64,000 bases of DNA, from assembly GCA_035236585.1 (NCBI GenBank), contig CP141131.1, positions 19,257,103-19,321,102 of the forward strand, read 5' to 3'. The position numbers were made by a program, and so were the translations under genes. The notes under the pieces are model-generated. The model did not search any database, was not told where the DNA came from, and saw nothing but the letters and a program-made list of their open reading frames with translations. Below are positions 12,123-24,227 of the stretch, in pieces; positions within the stretch are counted from its first letter, which is position 1, and each line of letters begins with the position of its first letter. The DNA is from Warburgia ugandensis. Taxonomy: Eukaryota; Streptophyta; Magnoliopsida; Canellales; Canellaceae.

Positions 12123-12540
12123 TGTTGGACATACGAATTTGATTTGGGGTAAAGGGAATTGGGTAAGAGCCCATATTCTAAAAGGCTCATATTAAATAGA
12201 TAAAAGCCCATCTTTTAAAAAGCCCATATTCTAGAAACTATTTCTAGAAGGTGTTGCTAGAAAAGTCTATTAGAAATATCTAGATACTTTTGAAGAGTCA
12301 TCTAGATAATAAATTATAACTATAAGATTAAAAGATGTGTTGGCACAATCCTAATCATAGCTTAAGGAGGTAATACTAGTATAAATGGGGGTAGCTAGTT
12401 ACTAGTTGTATCAAGCAAATTTTGAGAACCAATACAAGCTCTTTTTCATTCAAGCCTTCAAGTCCCTTCTTCATTTATAAATCCCTTTCAACCTCTAAAG
12501 CCTTCTTCATATCTTTATAAATTATCATCACCTTCCAACA
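12123..12540 (+). mobile_element. Candidate solo LTR of a copia element
   Basis: A 418-bp block begins TGTTGG and ends CCAACA, the inverted terminal pair used by the full copia element in this window. A TATA-like tataaatggggg lies near 12380, followed by a pyrimidine-rich stretch, as in an LTR promoter and R/U5 region. The flanking five bases, tgtct and catct, differ by two transitions, so a target duplication is possible but not proved. No PBS or internal region follows. Confidence 0.5.
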
Positions 12541-12889
12541 CATCTAGCAGTTCACAAAGCATGCAAATTGAGTGATTTTTCTTTCTTTCTTTTTTTCCTT
12601 TTTATTTTTAAAGTTAGACATACACCAATGCACCACCTGGAACCCTAGTCATCCAGGTGAGAGACTCCTCTTGCACCATTGTCCTAGAAGAATTTCCTAC
12701 AAAATGAATGATTTTTACATCGGAAAGATGGGAACTGGTAGGATCATGCACTTTGTTCATGCATTCTTTAACAACTAAATCTCTTGATAGATCAAGAGAC
12801 GTTGAATGTTTTCAAAAAGGACCGAAGCAAGGAGACATCTTGCTTGAATTTGCTACCATCTCACTGTACTCAGGTCTGAGATTTCTAAC

Positions 12890-13295
12890 ATCATTGCATT
12901 GAACTCTTTCCTTCCAATAAGTATTGCTTTAGCAAGACAAGGAGGCTGCGCGATTGCTTAGGCAACTGAATGATGTGTGCTTCATTTAAAACTCCAAATG
13001 TCAGTTGTATTGTATCCCAAGTTTCCTTGGCATTGCTTACACCTACACAAAGTCGCAAGACCTCTTCAGAACAACTCGCCAAGATTTAGCCAAGTACCGT
13101 CTGATCATTGAACTTGCATTCAGAATAGTCCACATTAGGAACACTTGGATTCCCACTGTTGTCTAGCAAAAACACAAGTAGGCCGGGAATGGATCCATTG
13201 ATACAGTCGATCTTCTTGTTGGAGATCACAACAGGCATGAATGAAGATCTCCATGTACAAACTGTAATTTTCGGATGTGACTTTGACAGTAAGTA
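12890..13295 (-). mobile_element. Ty1/copia gag fragment
   Basis: The minus strand reads NDQTVLG, then SCSEEVLRLCVGVSNAKETW and TIQLTFGVLNEAHIIQL, the UBN2-type copia Gag core. Upstream pieces with NPSVPNVDYS are in other frames. Broken fragment without LTRs. Confidence 0.75.
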
Positions 13296-13743
13296 AATTG
13301 TGTTGAAATTGTTTTAATCAAAATCAACTCATATAACATGTATTCAATTTCTTTGAAACCAAAAGGGTATTTGTAAAATTTGAAGTCTATCTAGTTTCCA
13401 AGGAAAATCCAAATTTTATTTGAATTTGAACTTCGTTGCCTTGAACCATTTATCTTGGAAGTTGGATGGGATGCCACTCCTTACAAACACTGTCACTTCC
13501 TAGCATTGTTTTCAAGAGCAAACTCTCGAAATGGTACCCCTTGGTACAATGCACTGAGCCATACACGTGTGCCCATTAGTGCACGCTTTGCTACTCTCTT
13601 TTGATTTTAATTGGGGCACTTTGCTAATCTCCAAGTAACACAGTGCAAAATTGAGGATGGTCTTTATTTCCAAATCCTCCTAGAGCAGTGGCGCAGGATG
13701 GAATCTCTCGCCTAAGTGACTAAGTATCAATATTATCCATAGC
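13296..13743. other. Intergenic DNA, no recognised gene
   Basis: No coding motif or repeat family was recognised. Confidence 0.4.
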
Positions 13744-13763
13744 TGCATGTCTAACTCTAAAAA

Positions 13764-13940
13764 GGGCAGTCCTAGTGCACGAAGTTCCCCTGTATGCAGA
13801 GTCTAAGGAAGGGGTGGACCACAAGGTTTAATAGTACGCAGTCTTATCTTGCATTTTGCAAAAGGCCGTTTTCACACCTTCAACCCATGATCTCAAGGTC
13901 ATACAACGACAACTCTACCGTTGCGCCAAGGCTCCCCTTC
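13764..13940 (-). mobile_element. Au-like SINE
   Basis: Full-length minus-strand copy. The flanks gcatgtctaactctaaaa and gtatgtataactctcaaaa look like a decayed target-site duplication. Confidence 0.87.
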
Positions 13941-14184
13941 ATAGGTGTATGTATAACTCTCAAAAGAAAAAAACAAAAAAAAGAAGAAGCTTGTTCCAGC
14001 ATCATCACCCCAATCACAACCATTGAATCTCTGTGACCTGTGAATGAGTTATCCAAGGATTATTTCCTCTTTTGGACTTGCTGGTGAAGGTATCGTTACG
14101 CTAGAGTAGGACAACATGAATGGTCAATTTTGACCAACCTCTGCTGGGGGATCATTTATATACTTCTAATCATGTACCATAAGC

Positions 14185-14367
14185 GAAGGGGAGCCTCAGC
14201 GCAACGGTAAAAGTTGTTGTCGGGTGACCTTGAGGTCACGGGTTCAAGGCGTGGATACTACTTCTTGCAAAATGCAAGGTAAGGTTGTGTACTTTAGGCC
14301 TATGTGGTCCGCCCCTTCCCCGGACACCACATAGGCGGGAGCTTTGTGCACTGGGGCTGCCCTTTTT
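14185..14367 (+). mobile_element. Au-like SINE with perfect 18-bp target-site duplication
   Basis: Full-length plus-strand copy: head ggggagcctcagcgcaacgg (A-box-like), B-box-like gggttcaaggc, middle gcaaggtaaggttgtgtact, the gtggtccgccccttccccgg box and a gggctgcccttttt tail. It is flanked by identical copies of taatcatgtaccataagc at 14167-14184 and 14368-14385. Confidence 0.95.
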
Positions 14368-14560
14368 TAATCATGTACCATAAGCATAAAATCACTCTAG
14401 GAAAGGCTTTATGGGAAGACACTATGTAGTGCTTGGCCTGTCACTTGGCTGTTTCTACATGATCGAAGAAGACCGTTTCCATTGGGCAATGGATACTAGT
14501 AAGTTGGACATGTATACAGGCACATAATATTAAAAGATGGCTGTGAGATAGACAGATGTA

Positions 14561-14694
14561 GGAAGCTCTCGCCTATGCTGGGTTTGGGGAAACAATGGAC
14601 CACAAGGGTCTATAGTATGTAGCTTTGCATTTTTGCAAGAGGCTATTTCCATGCCTTAAATCCATGACCTCAAGGTCACATGATAACAACTTTA
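14561..14694 (-). mobile_element. Au-like SINE, truncated
   Basis: Minus-strand copy covering the tail and body up to the tcaaggtcacatgataacaa segment. The A-box end is replaced by unrelated sequence. Confidence 0.75.
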
Positions 14695-15656
14695 AAGTGT
14701 CAAGTTAATGGCATAATAAATATTTCACTCTAACCACTAAAAGGCTAAACATATGCCAAAATATTTCATGCTATAATATCATGCAGCTCTTAGAATGATA
14801 TATGAAGAATGCTACCTATGCCTATGAGATAAACAGTTCACATAGTTTACACACTTCCAAAAGCTTGGGCTTTGCTATATAAGCCTTGGTTCTTGGTTCT
14901 TAGGCCTCTGGGCCATTCCTTTTGCCCATGGACTGATTTGTAGGCTTTACTTAGTGACATGGTTCACATGAGAATGGATGCAAGACAGCAGCCTCAACTA
15001 GGTCAACCAAAGTTTAACTTGGGTCATTCTTGTTGCAACCCTTTTCAGCTGCAGGTGTGAGGCTTACGGATAGACCATGGTTCCACTTTTAAATGTGCTC
15101 TATCTGTGCAATGAAGAAATAGAGAGTTGTATTAGGTTGAAGTACTAATGCTTTGTCAAGGCCTCTTGTTTTTTATTCTTGAATTGATGGTCTTGTCATA
15201 GTGAAAGATCTCAAAGGGTATCATTATATAGCTCTGAGCATGAGTACATTCCCACAGAATTGAATAGACTGATTAAAGAAATTCTACACTCTATTGCTCG
15301 AGTTGGGAACTTCCATATTCACATTCTTAGAAAGATAGTAATGAGGCTGATTGCTTGGCAAAGATACAATAGGAAAAGCTATTGCTACTAATTTGGAAGT
15401 GGTCCTGCATGACTTTGTTGTATCTGATTTAGATCCCTTGCTGGTAGCACATTCTAGTTATTGCCCTAGTTGGGAATTTTTGTGTTGACATTCGTATAGG
15501 GCAGGCAGACTCCTTGGTCAAAGATACTGCAGGAAAAGTTAGTGCTACTAATTTGAAAGTGGCTCTTGTATGACTGTTTGTATCGATGCTTCCCTCGTAT
15601 TTGCTTTAGTTCCTTGCTGCCTCGATGATTTTTCTATCTTTTCTTTCTCTTTTTAG
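14695..15656. other. Intergenic DNA, no recognised gene
   Basis: Two related segments, near 15300-15400 and 15475-15570, share agttgggaactt, ttggcaaagatac and aggaaaag-tattgctactaattt. This suggests an old local duplication of about 175 bp. No coding motif. Confidence 0.45.
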
Positions 15657-15758
15657 AAGGGGAGCCTTAGCGCAACAGTAAAGTTATCGTCGTGTGACCT
15701 TGAGGTCACAGGTTCAAGGAGTAGAAATAGCCTCTTGCAAAAATCCAAGGTAAGGCAT
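15657..15758 (+). mobile_element. Au-like SINE, 3'-truncated
   Basis: Plus-strand head and body (ggggagccttagcgcaacag to caaggtaaggcatgtta); the 3' half is missing. Confidence 0.78.
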
Positions 15759-16272
15759 GTTATGAGTCCCTTCTTTAGAAGTGGCCTAGGCAATAAATGC
15801 AACGTACATTACCACCTAACATATGAAACATCACAAAATCCATCTCTTCATCAGTATCAGTAGACTCAGTACTACCAACAGATGATGTATCTCTAGCCCA
15901 TTGCTTCAACCTATAAAAGAGACTAAGATATTTTTTCTTCACATGATATGTCAAGCAAATTATCGCTATCTTATGGGGATGTATTCAAAGGAGAATTGCC
16001 TGACCCCCCTATGCACAAATTAAATATTTTGCTTTCTTCTTTAGATGTCATAAAATTTTTTGGGTGGGTGAAGGCTGACTAGACATGAAAGCCCATTGAG
16101 ACCTCTGAAAACATCCCCCTAAGTGAGTCCCTTTACTCTTTTCCTGGCCTATCATGTATTCAAGGCCTGATTCTTCCTCTACCATAATATGGCTTTAAAA
16201 CCTCCCATGCCTTGCCACTGTGTCATTACTGCCTCCCAGTTGGTCCTGCTGTTCCTTCTTAACTCAATATAA
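15759..16272. other. Intergenic DNA, no recognised gene
   Basis: No coding motif or repeat family was recognised. Confidence 0.35.
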
Positions 16273-16385
16273 GAGGGGCAGCCCTGGTCTATGAAGCTCC
16301 TGCTTATGTGGGTTCTAAGTAAGGGGCGGACTACAAGAGCCTATAGTACACAACCTTACTTTGCATTTTTACGAGAGGCTAATTT
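16273..16385 (-). mobile_element. Au-like SINE, truncated
   Basis: Minus-strand 3' half only, from ggggcagccctggtctatg to tttttacgagaggct; the tRNA-like half is absent. Confidence 0.75.
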
Positions 16386-17076
16386 TAAAATTTTACATCA
16401 CCTCACTGATAGGGGCTGAATCAATCATTCTCTCTTTGGAAAACATCAACTTCATGTTATGCTCACTCTTTCCGTGTCTTTGCCTATGCCTTACAGTCAA
16501 TCAATATTGGGAATTGGTTACATCACGTGTACCTGATGAGCTATCAATGTCCATCCTTGGGTGTCCTTATATTAAGTAGGAAGAATATGTCCCTTATGCC
16601 AGCTTTGCTCATCACCATGCACCTTTGCATAATACACAACCAGTCCATCTGAGTCTTTGCTAGATGGATATATAGCCACCTCTGGGGCCAACAAATAGGA
16701 TAAGTCATGCACTGTCTTGCTTGATGGTTCCCCTGGATGCACATAGAGAGAGCACTTAAAGATCTCACTTTTTGAAACTAGTACTGAAATTGGTCTTCCA
16801 TCCCAGCAACATACATTGACCTTTTGTAGGTTGATTTAGTGAAAGCCATACCTAAGGCATTTGACCATGCAGGTTCCATTTGGGTGAAAAAGAATGCTGG
16901 TATATCATCTGTATTTTCTTTACTTAGTTTTCCATCCTTGCTTGTCTATTTAGTCCTAACAAGCTCCTTTTAACATTATGTAATGTGCTTTTCCTCCTTG
17001 AGGGTGTTTAGACAATTAGGACTTCAAGGCAAGTTACAGGTATGGAATGGAAGGTCCCTTGTGATGTTCTACCTAG
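16386..17076. other. Intergenic DNA, no recognised gene
   Basis: Minus-strand pieces such as the 16544-16768 frame do not match a family I know. This is the DNA into which the Tork-like element inserted. Confidence 0.35.
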
Positions 17077-17081
17077 ATACC

Positions 17082-17553
17082 TATTGGTCAATAAGAGTGG
17101 GTAGAGGAGGCAACATTCAAATGAGGTGGGCTGATGGGTCAAGCAACCATGCGGATTTTTCTCATTTCTTCATTGATGGTGCCTAACTTAGGCTGGATTG
17201 TCAAAAGGAGGTGCCTAATTCTATCAACCCATATAAACCTAATCTTTACCAACCACACTTTTTAGGGCTTATAAATAAGACTCCCTCTTCTCATTTGTAA
17301 TCATCCAAAGGCAGTAGAGTACAACTGTAGAGATAGATAGAAAGAGCTCAGTTTAGAGCTTGAGAATACAGAGAGAAGAGGAATTGTGAGAGAGAGATAC
17401 AGTGTGTGAGAAAAGAGGCATTAGCCTCCTCCATTGTAACTTATCAATCTCATAGTAAAGAAGCTACACCAGCCCGTGGACGTAGACAAGTTTGTGTCGA
17501 ACCACTTAAAACTCTGGTGTTCTCTGTATGTGTGTGATCCTTTTGCTCCAACA
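17082..17553 (+). repeat. 5' LTR of the Tork-like copia (472 bp)
   Basis: It starts TATTGG, a mutated TGTTGG, and ends CCAACA. A TATA-like ttataaataag sits near 17270. It matches the 21214-21691 copy over its whole length with scattered differences. Confidence 0.95.
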
Positions 17554-17555
17554 AC

Positions 17556-17567
17556 TGGTATCAGAGC
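17556..17567 (+). other. Primer-binding site, initiator Met-tRNA
   Basis: TGGTATCAGAGC, two bases after the 5' LTR, is complementary to the 3' end of plant initiator methionine tRNA, the usual copia primer. Confidence 0.93.
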
Positions 17568-17651
17568 TTGGTAACACTCACTAGAGTTGTTCAAATCCAA
17601 CCGTAGTGACAGAATTTGTTAATTCTATTTAGGTACTAGTGCTCCTTCAAT

Positions 17652-18426
17652 ATGACTTCAGATAAAGAGAAGATTGAAAAGTTCAATGGCACCAATTTCG
17701 ATTTTTGGAAGATGCAAATTGAAGACTACCTATATCACAAGGATCTTCACTTACCATTGGAAAGAAAGCCAGAAGGCATGGATGATTTTGAGTGGACGTT
17801 GCTTGATCGAAAAGCACTTGGCACCATAAGATTGACATTGTTAAAGTCCGTGGCATTCAATATAAAAAACGAGAAGACCACCGCATCTCTTATGGTAGCC
17901 TTATCAAGCAAATATGAACAACCGTCTGTAGCAAATAAGGTAAATTTGATCAAACGACTCTTTAATTTGCAAATGCTTGAAGGTGGAAGTTTTAGAAGGC
18001 ACATGAACAATTTGAATGAAGTGATGTATCAAGATCATTTTTAGTGATGAAATCCGTGTTTTGCTAATTCTTAGCCAATTGCTAGAAAATTGGAAAGGCA
18101 CAATTACTACAATCAGTAGTTCCATAGGAAAATCAAAATTGAAGTTTGACTAGATTGTCAGCATGATTTTGACGGAAGAAATTAGGATGCAGTCATGTGA
18201 ACCTTCCGATTCAGGGTTAGCTCTGAACATTGATAGCAGAGGCAGAAGTTTCAAAAGAGGAAATGATTATGGTAGATCACATAACTGCAACAGAGCAAAG
18301 AGCAAGGAGCCTCAATCCAAAAATTCGAATAAATCCCAGAACTCAAAAAATATAGAGTACTGTAATTGTCGGAAGACAAGACAATACAAAAATCAATGCA
18401 AGTGTCCAAAGAAGAGCCAGAGGTAA
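17652..18426 (+). pseudogene. copia gag, frameshifted, with damaged zinc knuckle
   Basis: The ATG at 17652 opens a Gag with KFNGTNFDFWKMQIEDYLYH and the UBN2-like stretch LIKRLFNLQMLEGGSF, cut by a frameshift near 18020. The remainder reads SDEIRVLLILSQLLENW, a stop, and then a basic region. The zinc knuckle near 18360-18400 is CNCRKTRQYKNQC, one residue short between the first cysteines and with the usual GH turned to RQ. It would not fold as a normal CCHC knuckle. Confidence 0.85.
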
Positions 18427-19782
18427 AGGCAGAGCAAATGTTACTTCCACCTTAGGAGGAGATGATGCATTGATATGCACTTTGGAAAGCAAATAGGAGT
18501 CTTGGGTGTTAGACTTTGGAGCATTGGGAGTTGAAGGATGTTAGGCATATTCCTGACCTAAGAAAGAACTTAAGCTCAGTAGGGCAGTTGGCTAGTGAAG
18601 GCTACACCATGATCTTTCGTGGTGATGATTGGAAGATTTCAAAGGGTGTAATGATGATTGCTCGGGGTAAGAAGAGAGGTACTCTTTATATGACAGCAGG
18701 GGAGTGCTTTTCTATTGCAATTGCAACAAGAAACAAAAACCCCAATCTATGGCACAAGAGACTCAGCCACATGAGTGAGAAAGGGATGAAGATTATGCAC
18801 TCGAAGGAGAAACTTCTAGGTCTATAGTTAGTAGAGATTGACAAGTGTGAAGATAGCATACTTGGAAAGCAAAAGAGGGTTGGCTTTAAGACAAGTGGCA
18901 AAACCCCAAAGAATGGAAGGTTAGAGCTTATTCACTTTGCTGTTTGGGGACCAACGACCATCTCATCCATTGGTGGGAAACACTACTTTATGACTTTCAT
19001 TGATGATTGCTCTAGAAAGGTATGAGTTACTTTTTAAGCATAAGTCTGAAGTATTTGATGCTTTCAGGAGATGGAAAGCTATGGTTGAAAATGAGACAGG
19101 TCTGAAGACCAAAAAGCTCAAAACTGACAATAGTGGTAAATATGAAGACACTAGATTTAAGAAGTTCTGCTATGAGCACGGGATCAAAATGGAGAGAACC
19201 GTGCTGGGTATGCCTCAACACAATGGTGTAGCTGAGCATATGAGCTGAATGTTGACAGAAAGAGCCAGAAGCATTCGTATATAGTCAGGTCTGCCAAAGT
19301 AGTTTTGTGCAGAAGCAGTCAACACAGCAGCTTACTCGATCAATTGAGGCCCATCGATTCCATTGGAACACAAAATACCAGAGGAGGTATGGAGCGGAAA
19401 AGAGGTAAAACTCTCACATCTAAGAGTTTTTGGTTGTTTAGCATACGTGCATATCACTGATCAAGGCAGAAATAAGCTTGACCCCAAATATAAGAAATGC
19501 ACCTTCATCAGCTATAGTGAGGATGAGTTTGGCTACCACATTTGGGATGAAGAAAACAATAATATAATCCATGTCATCCGTAGCAGAGATGTGATCTTCA
19601 ACAAAAAGGTGATGTATAAAGAAAGGAATATCACAGATCATAGTGACTCAGTAGAGAGTGATTTTGAATATGTGGACATTGATGATATTCCAGAATCTCC
19701 AATAATAGAAGATAATCCTATGGAGTCCTGTTTAGAAGAGCCTATGGCACAAAGTAGTACTCAAGAGAACGATGTACTGTAA
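18427..19782 (+). pseudogene. copia protease remnant and integrase, broken
   Basis: At about 18500 SWVLDFGAL stands where copia protease has a DSGA active site; the sequence then jumps to LKDVRHIPDLRKNL, so the body of protease is deleted. Integrase follows: the LWHKRLSHMSEKGM zinc-binding part (about 18750), FMTFIDDCSRK (about 18990), KLKTDNSGKYE (about 19120) and MPQHNGVAEHMS (about 19210) with the DDE region. Several in-frame stops interrupt it. The C-terminal GKEVKLSHLRVFGCLAYVHI part lies in the 19363-19782 frame. Confidence 0.88.
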
Positions 19783-20039
19783 TCACCTATTGCATCCCCA
19801 CAACCCAGGAGATCAAAACGGCCTCATGTACCTAACAGAAAGTACATGAACAATGTGCCACAATCACCTGTTGCAGCTCCACAACTTAGAAAATCAGAAC
19901 GGCCTCATGTACCCAACAGAAAGTACATGAATTATCTGCTTCTTTCAGAGGGAGGAGAACCTAAGTACTATGATGAAGCATGTCAGGTATATGATGCTAA
20001 CTAGTGGGAGCTAGCCATGAAAGATAAGATGAAGTCTCT

Positions 20040-21108
20040 TACCTCCAATGAGACTTGAGACTTAGTCGAGTTACCTAAGGGAAAGAAGGTACTTCATAAC
20101 AGATGGGTGTATAGAACCAAAAAGGAGAATGACAGTTCAAAGAGGCTTGTATGGGTTGAAACAAGCTCCAAGGCAGTGGTATAGAAAGTTCGATTGGTTC
20201 ATGCACAAGAATAGTTTTCAGAGGTGCAATGCTGATCATACTTCTCCTTTATGTTGATGACATGTTGGTTGCAAGCTCTAATATGGCCGAGATAAAAAAT
20301 TTGAAGCAACAATTGTCAAAGGAATTTGAAATGAAAGATGTAGGCCCTGCAAATTAGATTCTTGGGATGAGGATCACTAGAGATAAGCAACGAGGAATAT
20401 TGCAGTTATCTCAGGCAGAGTATATTAATCATGTTCTACAGAGATTCTTCATGGATAAAGCCAAGCCATTGTCCTCACCCTTAGCAAATCGTTTTTGTCT
20501 ATCGAAGGAAGTCTCCCAACACAAATGATGAGAGAAACTTCATGGCTAAAGTTTTCTTATGCCTCAGCCATTGGAAGTCTCATATATGCCATGGTCTGCA
20601 CTAGGCCAGACATTGGGCAAGCAGTGGGAGTCGTCATTAGATTCATGTCAAATCCAGGGAAGTCTCACTAGGAAGCAATGAGGTGGATTTTACGGTACTT
20701 ACAAGGCACAATTGACAAATGCTTAACATATGGCAAATCAAATTTGAAGATTCAAGGTTTTGTAGATTCTGATTTTGTTGTGATCTTGATCACAGAAGAA
20801 GTACCACTAGTTATGTGTTTATAGTTGGTATAACAGTAGTTAGTTGGATGTCGTAAGTACATAAGATTGTTACTCTATCCACTACAGAAGCTGAGTATGT
20901 AGTTGTAACAGAAGCTAGTAAGGAAATGATTTGGCTTCAAGATTTGTTAACTAAGCTGGGATTCAAACAAGAGACAAATGTTCTTTACAGTGATAGTCAG
21001 AGTGCAATTCATCTTGCAAAGAACTCTGCATACCATGTCAGAACTAAGCATATTAGTGTTCGCTACCACTTCATTAGATCTCTATTGGAGGATGAAGTCT
21101 CAAACTGA
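20040..21108 (+). pseudogene. copia RT and RNase H, with internal deletion
   Basis: After NRWVYRTKKEND (about 20100) the sequence runs directly into LYGLKQAPRQWYRKF (about 20150), so roughly 100 residues of the RT fingers and palm are missing. LLLYVDDMLVAS with the catalytic YVDD is kept at about 20240. RNase H shows STTEAEYVVVTEASKEMIWL and YSDSQSAIHLAKN (20880-21010). Stops occur, for example near 20356. Confidence 0.88.
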
Positions 21109-21201
21109 AGCTATGTTCAGCTTCAGTTGGCTTGTAAGAATGACGACACCAAAAGAGCTGTTGTAGTGATTGACGTGTGAAGATAGATTGAAATCAATCT
21201 T

Positions 21202-21213
21202 CAAGTGGGAGAT
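21202..21213 (+). other. Polypurine tract of the Tork-like copia
   Basis: caagtgggagat lies directly before the 3' LTR; this is the common copia polypurine tract form that primes plus-strand synthesis. Confidence 0.85.
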
Positions 21214-21691
21214 TGTTGGTCAATAAGAGTGCGCAGAGGAGGCAATATTCAAATGAGGTGGGTTGATGGGTCAAGAAGCCATCCAAAATTTTCTCCTTTC
21301 TTCATTGATGGTGCCTAACTTAGGCTGGATTGTTAAAAGGAGGTGCCTAATTCCACCAACCCATATGAACCTAATCTTTACCAACCACACTTTTTGGGGC
21401 TTATAAATAAGACTTCCTCTTCTCATTTGTATTCATCCAAAGGCAGTAGAGTACAACTATAGAGATAGATAGAAAGAGCTCAGTTTAGAGCTTGAGAGAA
21501 CAGAGAGAAGAGGAATTGTGTGAGAGAGAGAGAGATACAGTGTGTGAGAAAAGAGGCTGTAGCCTCCTCCATTGTAACTTATCAATCTCATAGTAAAGAA
21601 GTTGCAGCAGCCAGTGGATGTAGACAAGTTTGTGTCGAACCATGTAAAACTCCGGTGTTCTCTATATGTGTGTGATCCTTTTACTCCAACA
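21214..21691 (+). repeat. 3' LTR of the Tork-like copia (478 bp)
   Basis: It starts TGTTGG and ends CCAACA, and matches the 5' LTR with scattered substitutions and small indels (472 against 478 bp), including a longer GA run near 21525. Confidence 0.95.
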
Positions 21692-21696
21692 ATACT

Positions 21697-23690
21697 TGCA
21701 ATGATGCACGAGCAGCAGAACTTGACTACTTCTTCTCTTTTGTAGTGCCATTATTCTCTAAAAGACTTGCTTATTTATTGTATTCTTTATTACCTTAATA
21801 AGACTTCATTAATACCTAAAATAAAAATCAATCACATTGAGTCAGATGATGTTTAACTCAAAATTTTCTAGTCAAGGGTAGTTATTGGTGTTTTAACCAA
21901 TCACATTGAGTCAGACTTCATTCTTTATTCGGTTGTCAGTGAAGGTCATGTGATCCATGCATGACATGAATTTTTAGAAATACTAACTTTTTCTCAAATC
22001 CCAATTTATGCCAATGCACTAAGCCTTAGAAATTAGACGCTTTAGGCTATCTAGAAGGAGGGAAACTTTGGGCTGCTAATTTTCAAAGAGTCGTGGTAAG
22101 AGTCACGCTCCATAATGATAAAAGGAGTTAACATACCAATTTTTATGCATGATTGAACTTTTTTTTTTTTTTTTTTTAAATTGTAACTTGTTCATCATAT
22201 TTGGAATGACTCATAATCATCTGTTTTTATTAATGTTTCAAAGACCTAAAAGAACTGATCAAGATCATCCAAATACATTAATTTCTTATTTGTTACCTAT
22301 TTTTGGTATTTTTAACATGACAAACAGCTTAGATCTAGAGGAAAATTTTCTTCTTTACCTCTTGGTCATAGACACTTATGAGAACTCATTTTCAAAAGGT
22401 TTTCAATTATTTGGATGATCCAACAATTATTGGATATGAGTCAAAAACTACTTTAAGAATCCATAAGGAGAACATCTAGGATGTCGGTTATTAATAACTT
22501 GGCCTTTTGCTTAGAATGTGCGTAATCGTAGATTCGCGTAGTCTCTGTCTGCTTTGATGAGGGATTCGATTTAAGAGATGCATATTTGCTTTGTAATTCT
22601 TTGTACCACCATCACTAGTAATAACAAGAATAATAACAAATAACAACAATAAACAATATAACTTTGTGGTTCTAAGTGGCAATCTTGGCACTTGTAGCTT
22701 GAAATTGTTTATCCCTTTGGATTTCTTAATACAGGTGAAAGGAAAAAGGAAAGAAGCTAAGCATTACCATTATCACTCCGGTCATTGAAGTTGCAATACA
22801 ACTCTCTAAGCCATCTAAAGGTCCTACTAAGGCAGAGATTGCACCTACAAAAGCAAGTTAGAACAACTAGTTGTCTAGTAGGGTATGTATGAATCTAAAT
22901 GCCATTTATTTGAATGTGAATTTATGTAAACATGTGGAAGTCTCTAATTTTTGTTGAAATTACTTATATGTAGAAATTTTGATTAAATTTGATGTAAATG
23001 GGGTGAACTCTCTTGGCTATTATCTCACATCAACTAATATAACCCAAGGGTTAGGTTGTGGCGCCTCTCCTATAATTAGTTTGTGGGTTGGAGGTAGTGC
23101 ATCACATCCCTTTAGGGAATGCAGGCCGCTTGTATGTTGAGCGTGAGAGGAGGTGTCCCCTGTATACATTTGGAAAGGGTGTATCTTGACGATATATATG
23201 GAAATGATGTATATATAATAATCTATTAGGTGTCTGAATTACCAATTCAAATAAAAATTCTCTTGGTGGTAGCTCTTTATCATCTCTTTATGATATGTAA
23301 CATTTCTATGTATTCAGAAGTGATGACCTCCTTATATATATATATATATATTTCTGTCTCAAGTTGCACATATACAAGGATATAGGACATTTAAATGCTC
23401 ATGTAATTGATGATCTCTTCATAAGATGCTCAGCTCCAAGTTGTAGACAAGCTATTTGAATGCTCTTATATGAAATGTTAAGTGCAATGTTGATTAAATG
23501 CTCAGATATTTGGTTCCCAGTATCTACAACTCCTTGTTAGAGTTTCTTTAGATATCTCAAAGTGGTTATCAGTGTGTACTTTTGAGCTTCTGCAAAATTC
23601 TCAAAGTGGCTCAAGAGCATTGGTGCTTAGAGTTGTTGTATCTCAGCCTTGAGCGGTTGCAAATTGTAAATGTCTACATTTGAGCCTTAG
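21697..23690. other. Intergenic DNA, no recognised gene
   Basis: No gene was recognised. It has a T-run at 22158-22177, an ATAA/ACAA-rich patch near 22617-22660 and a TA run near 23335-23352. Short phrases such as atgctcagatatc recur between 23390 and 24010, an old local duplication. Confidence 0.4.
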
Positions 23691-23708
23691 AGCCTTTTGT
23701 AGATATCT

Positions 23709-23848
23709 GAAGGGGAGTCTTGGAGCAATGGTAGAGTTGTCATTGTGTTACCTTGAGGTTATAGGTTTAAGGTGTGGAAACAGCCTTTTGCAAAATATAA
23801 GGTAAGGCTACATACACGGGAGCTTCATGCACCAGGGCAGACCTTTTT
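23709..23848 (+). mobile_element. Au-like SINE with internal deletion and 18-bp target duplication
   Basis: Plus-strand copy with head and tail but lacking the gtggtccgcccc segment. It is flanked by agccttttgtagatatct at 23691-23708 and 23849-23866. Confidence 0.9.
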
Positions 23849-24227
23849 AGCCTTTTGTAGATATCTTAAAGTGGCTCAAGAAATATATATAGGCTATTTG
23901 AGTGCTCAGATATCAAACGCTAAGTGCAATAGTGGTTATTTGAATGCTCAGGTATCGTATGCTAAGTGCAAGAATGGTTATTTCAATGCCCATCTATCAA
24001 ATACTAGGCAAATATATGATTGTTTAGAGTTGGTTATGGATGTTGGTTAGATTAATACTAAGATCCAATTAGTGTTAAGATGTAGCTAGGCCAATTTTAA
24101 TTTTTCTCGAAACATACATTCCTCTAAACACAAGAAACTAAATACATCTAGCTGGGAACTTAAAGGGCACATTACATCTATTCTATGAACAAATGCAACA
24201 TAGCCATGAAAAATATGGGAAACATGA

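Larger units (their letters stand above)
17082..21691 (+). mobile_element. Full-length, decayed Tork-like Ty1/copia retrotransposon
   Basis: Both LTRs, primer-binding site, polypurine tract and a target duplication are visible. Flanks are atacc (17077-17081) and atact (21692-21696). Internal order is gag, zinc knuckle, protease, integrase, RT, RNase H: the copia order. The wording of Gag and integrase recalls Tnt1, so I place it in the Tork lineage. Many stops and frameshifts are present, and two internal deletions remove most of protease (near 18520) and the RT fingers (near 20142). It cannot supply its own proteins. Confidence 0.95.

Noticed and set aside
14185-14260. tRNA gene at the SINE heads
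   Set aside because: The A-box-like and B-box-like segments are repeated at about 20 sites and always followed by the SINE body, so they are tRNA-derived SINE heads, not tRNA genes.
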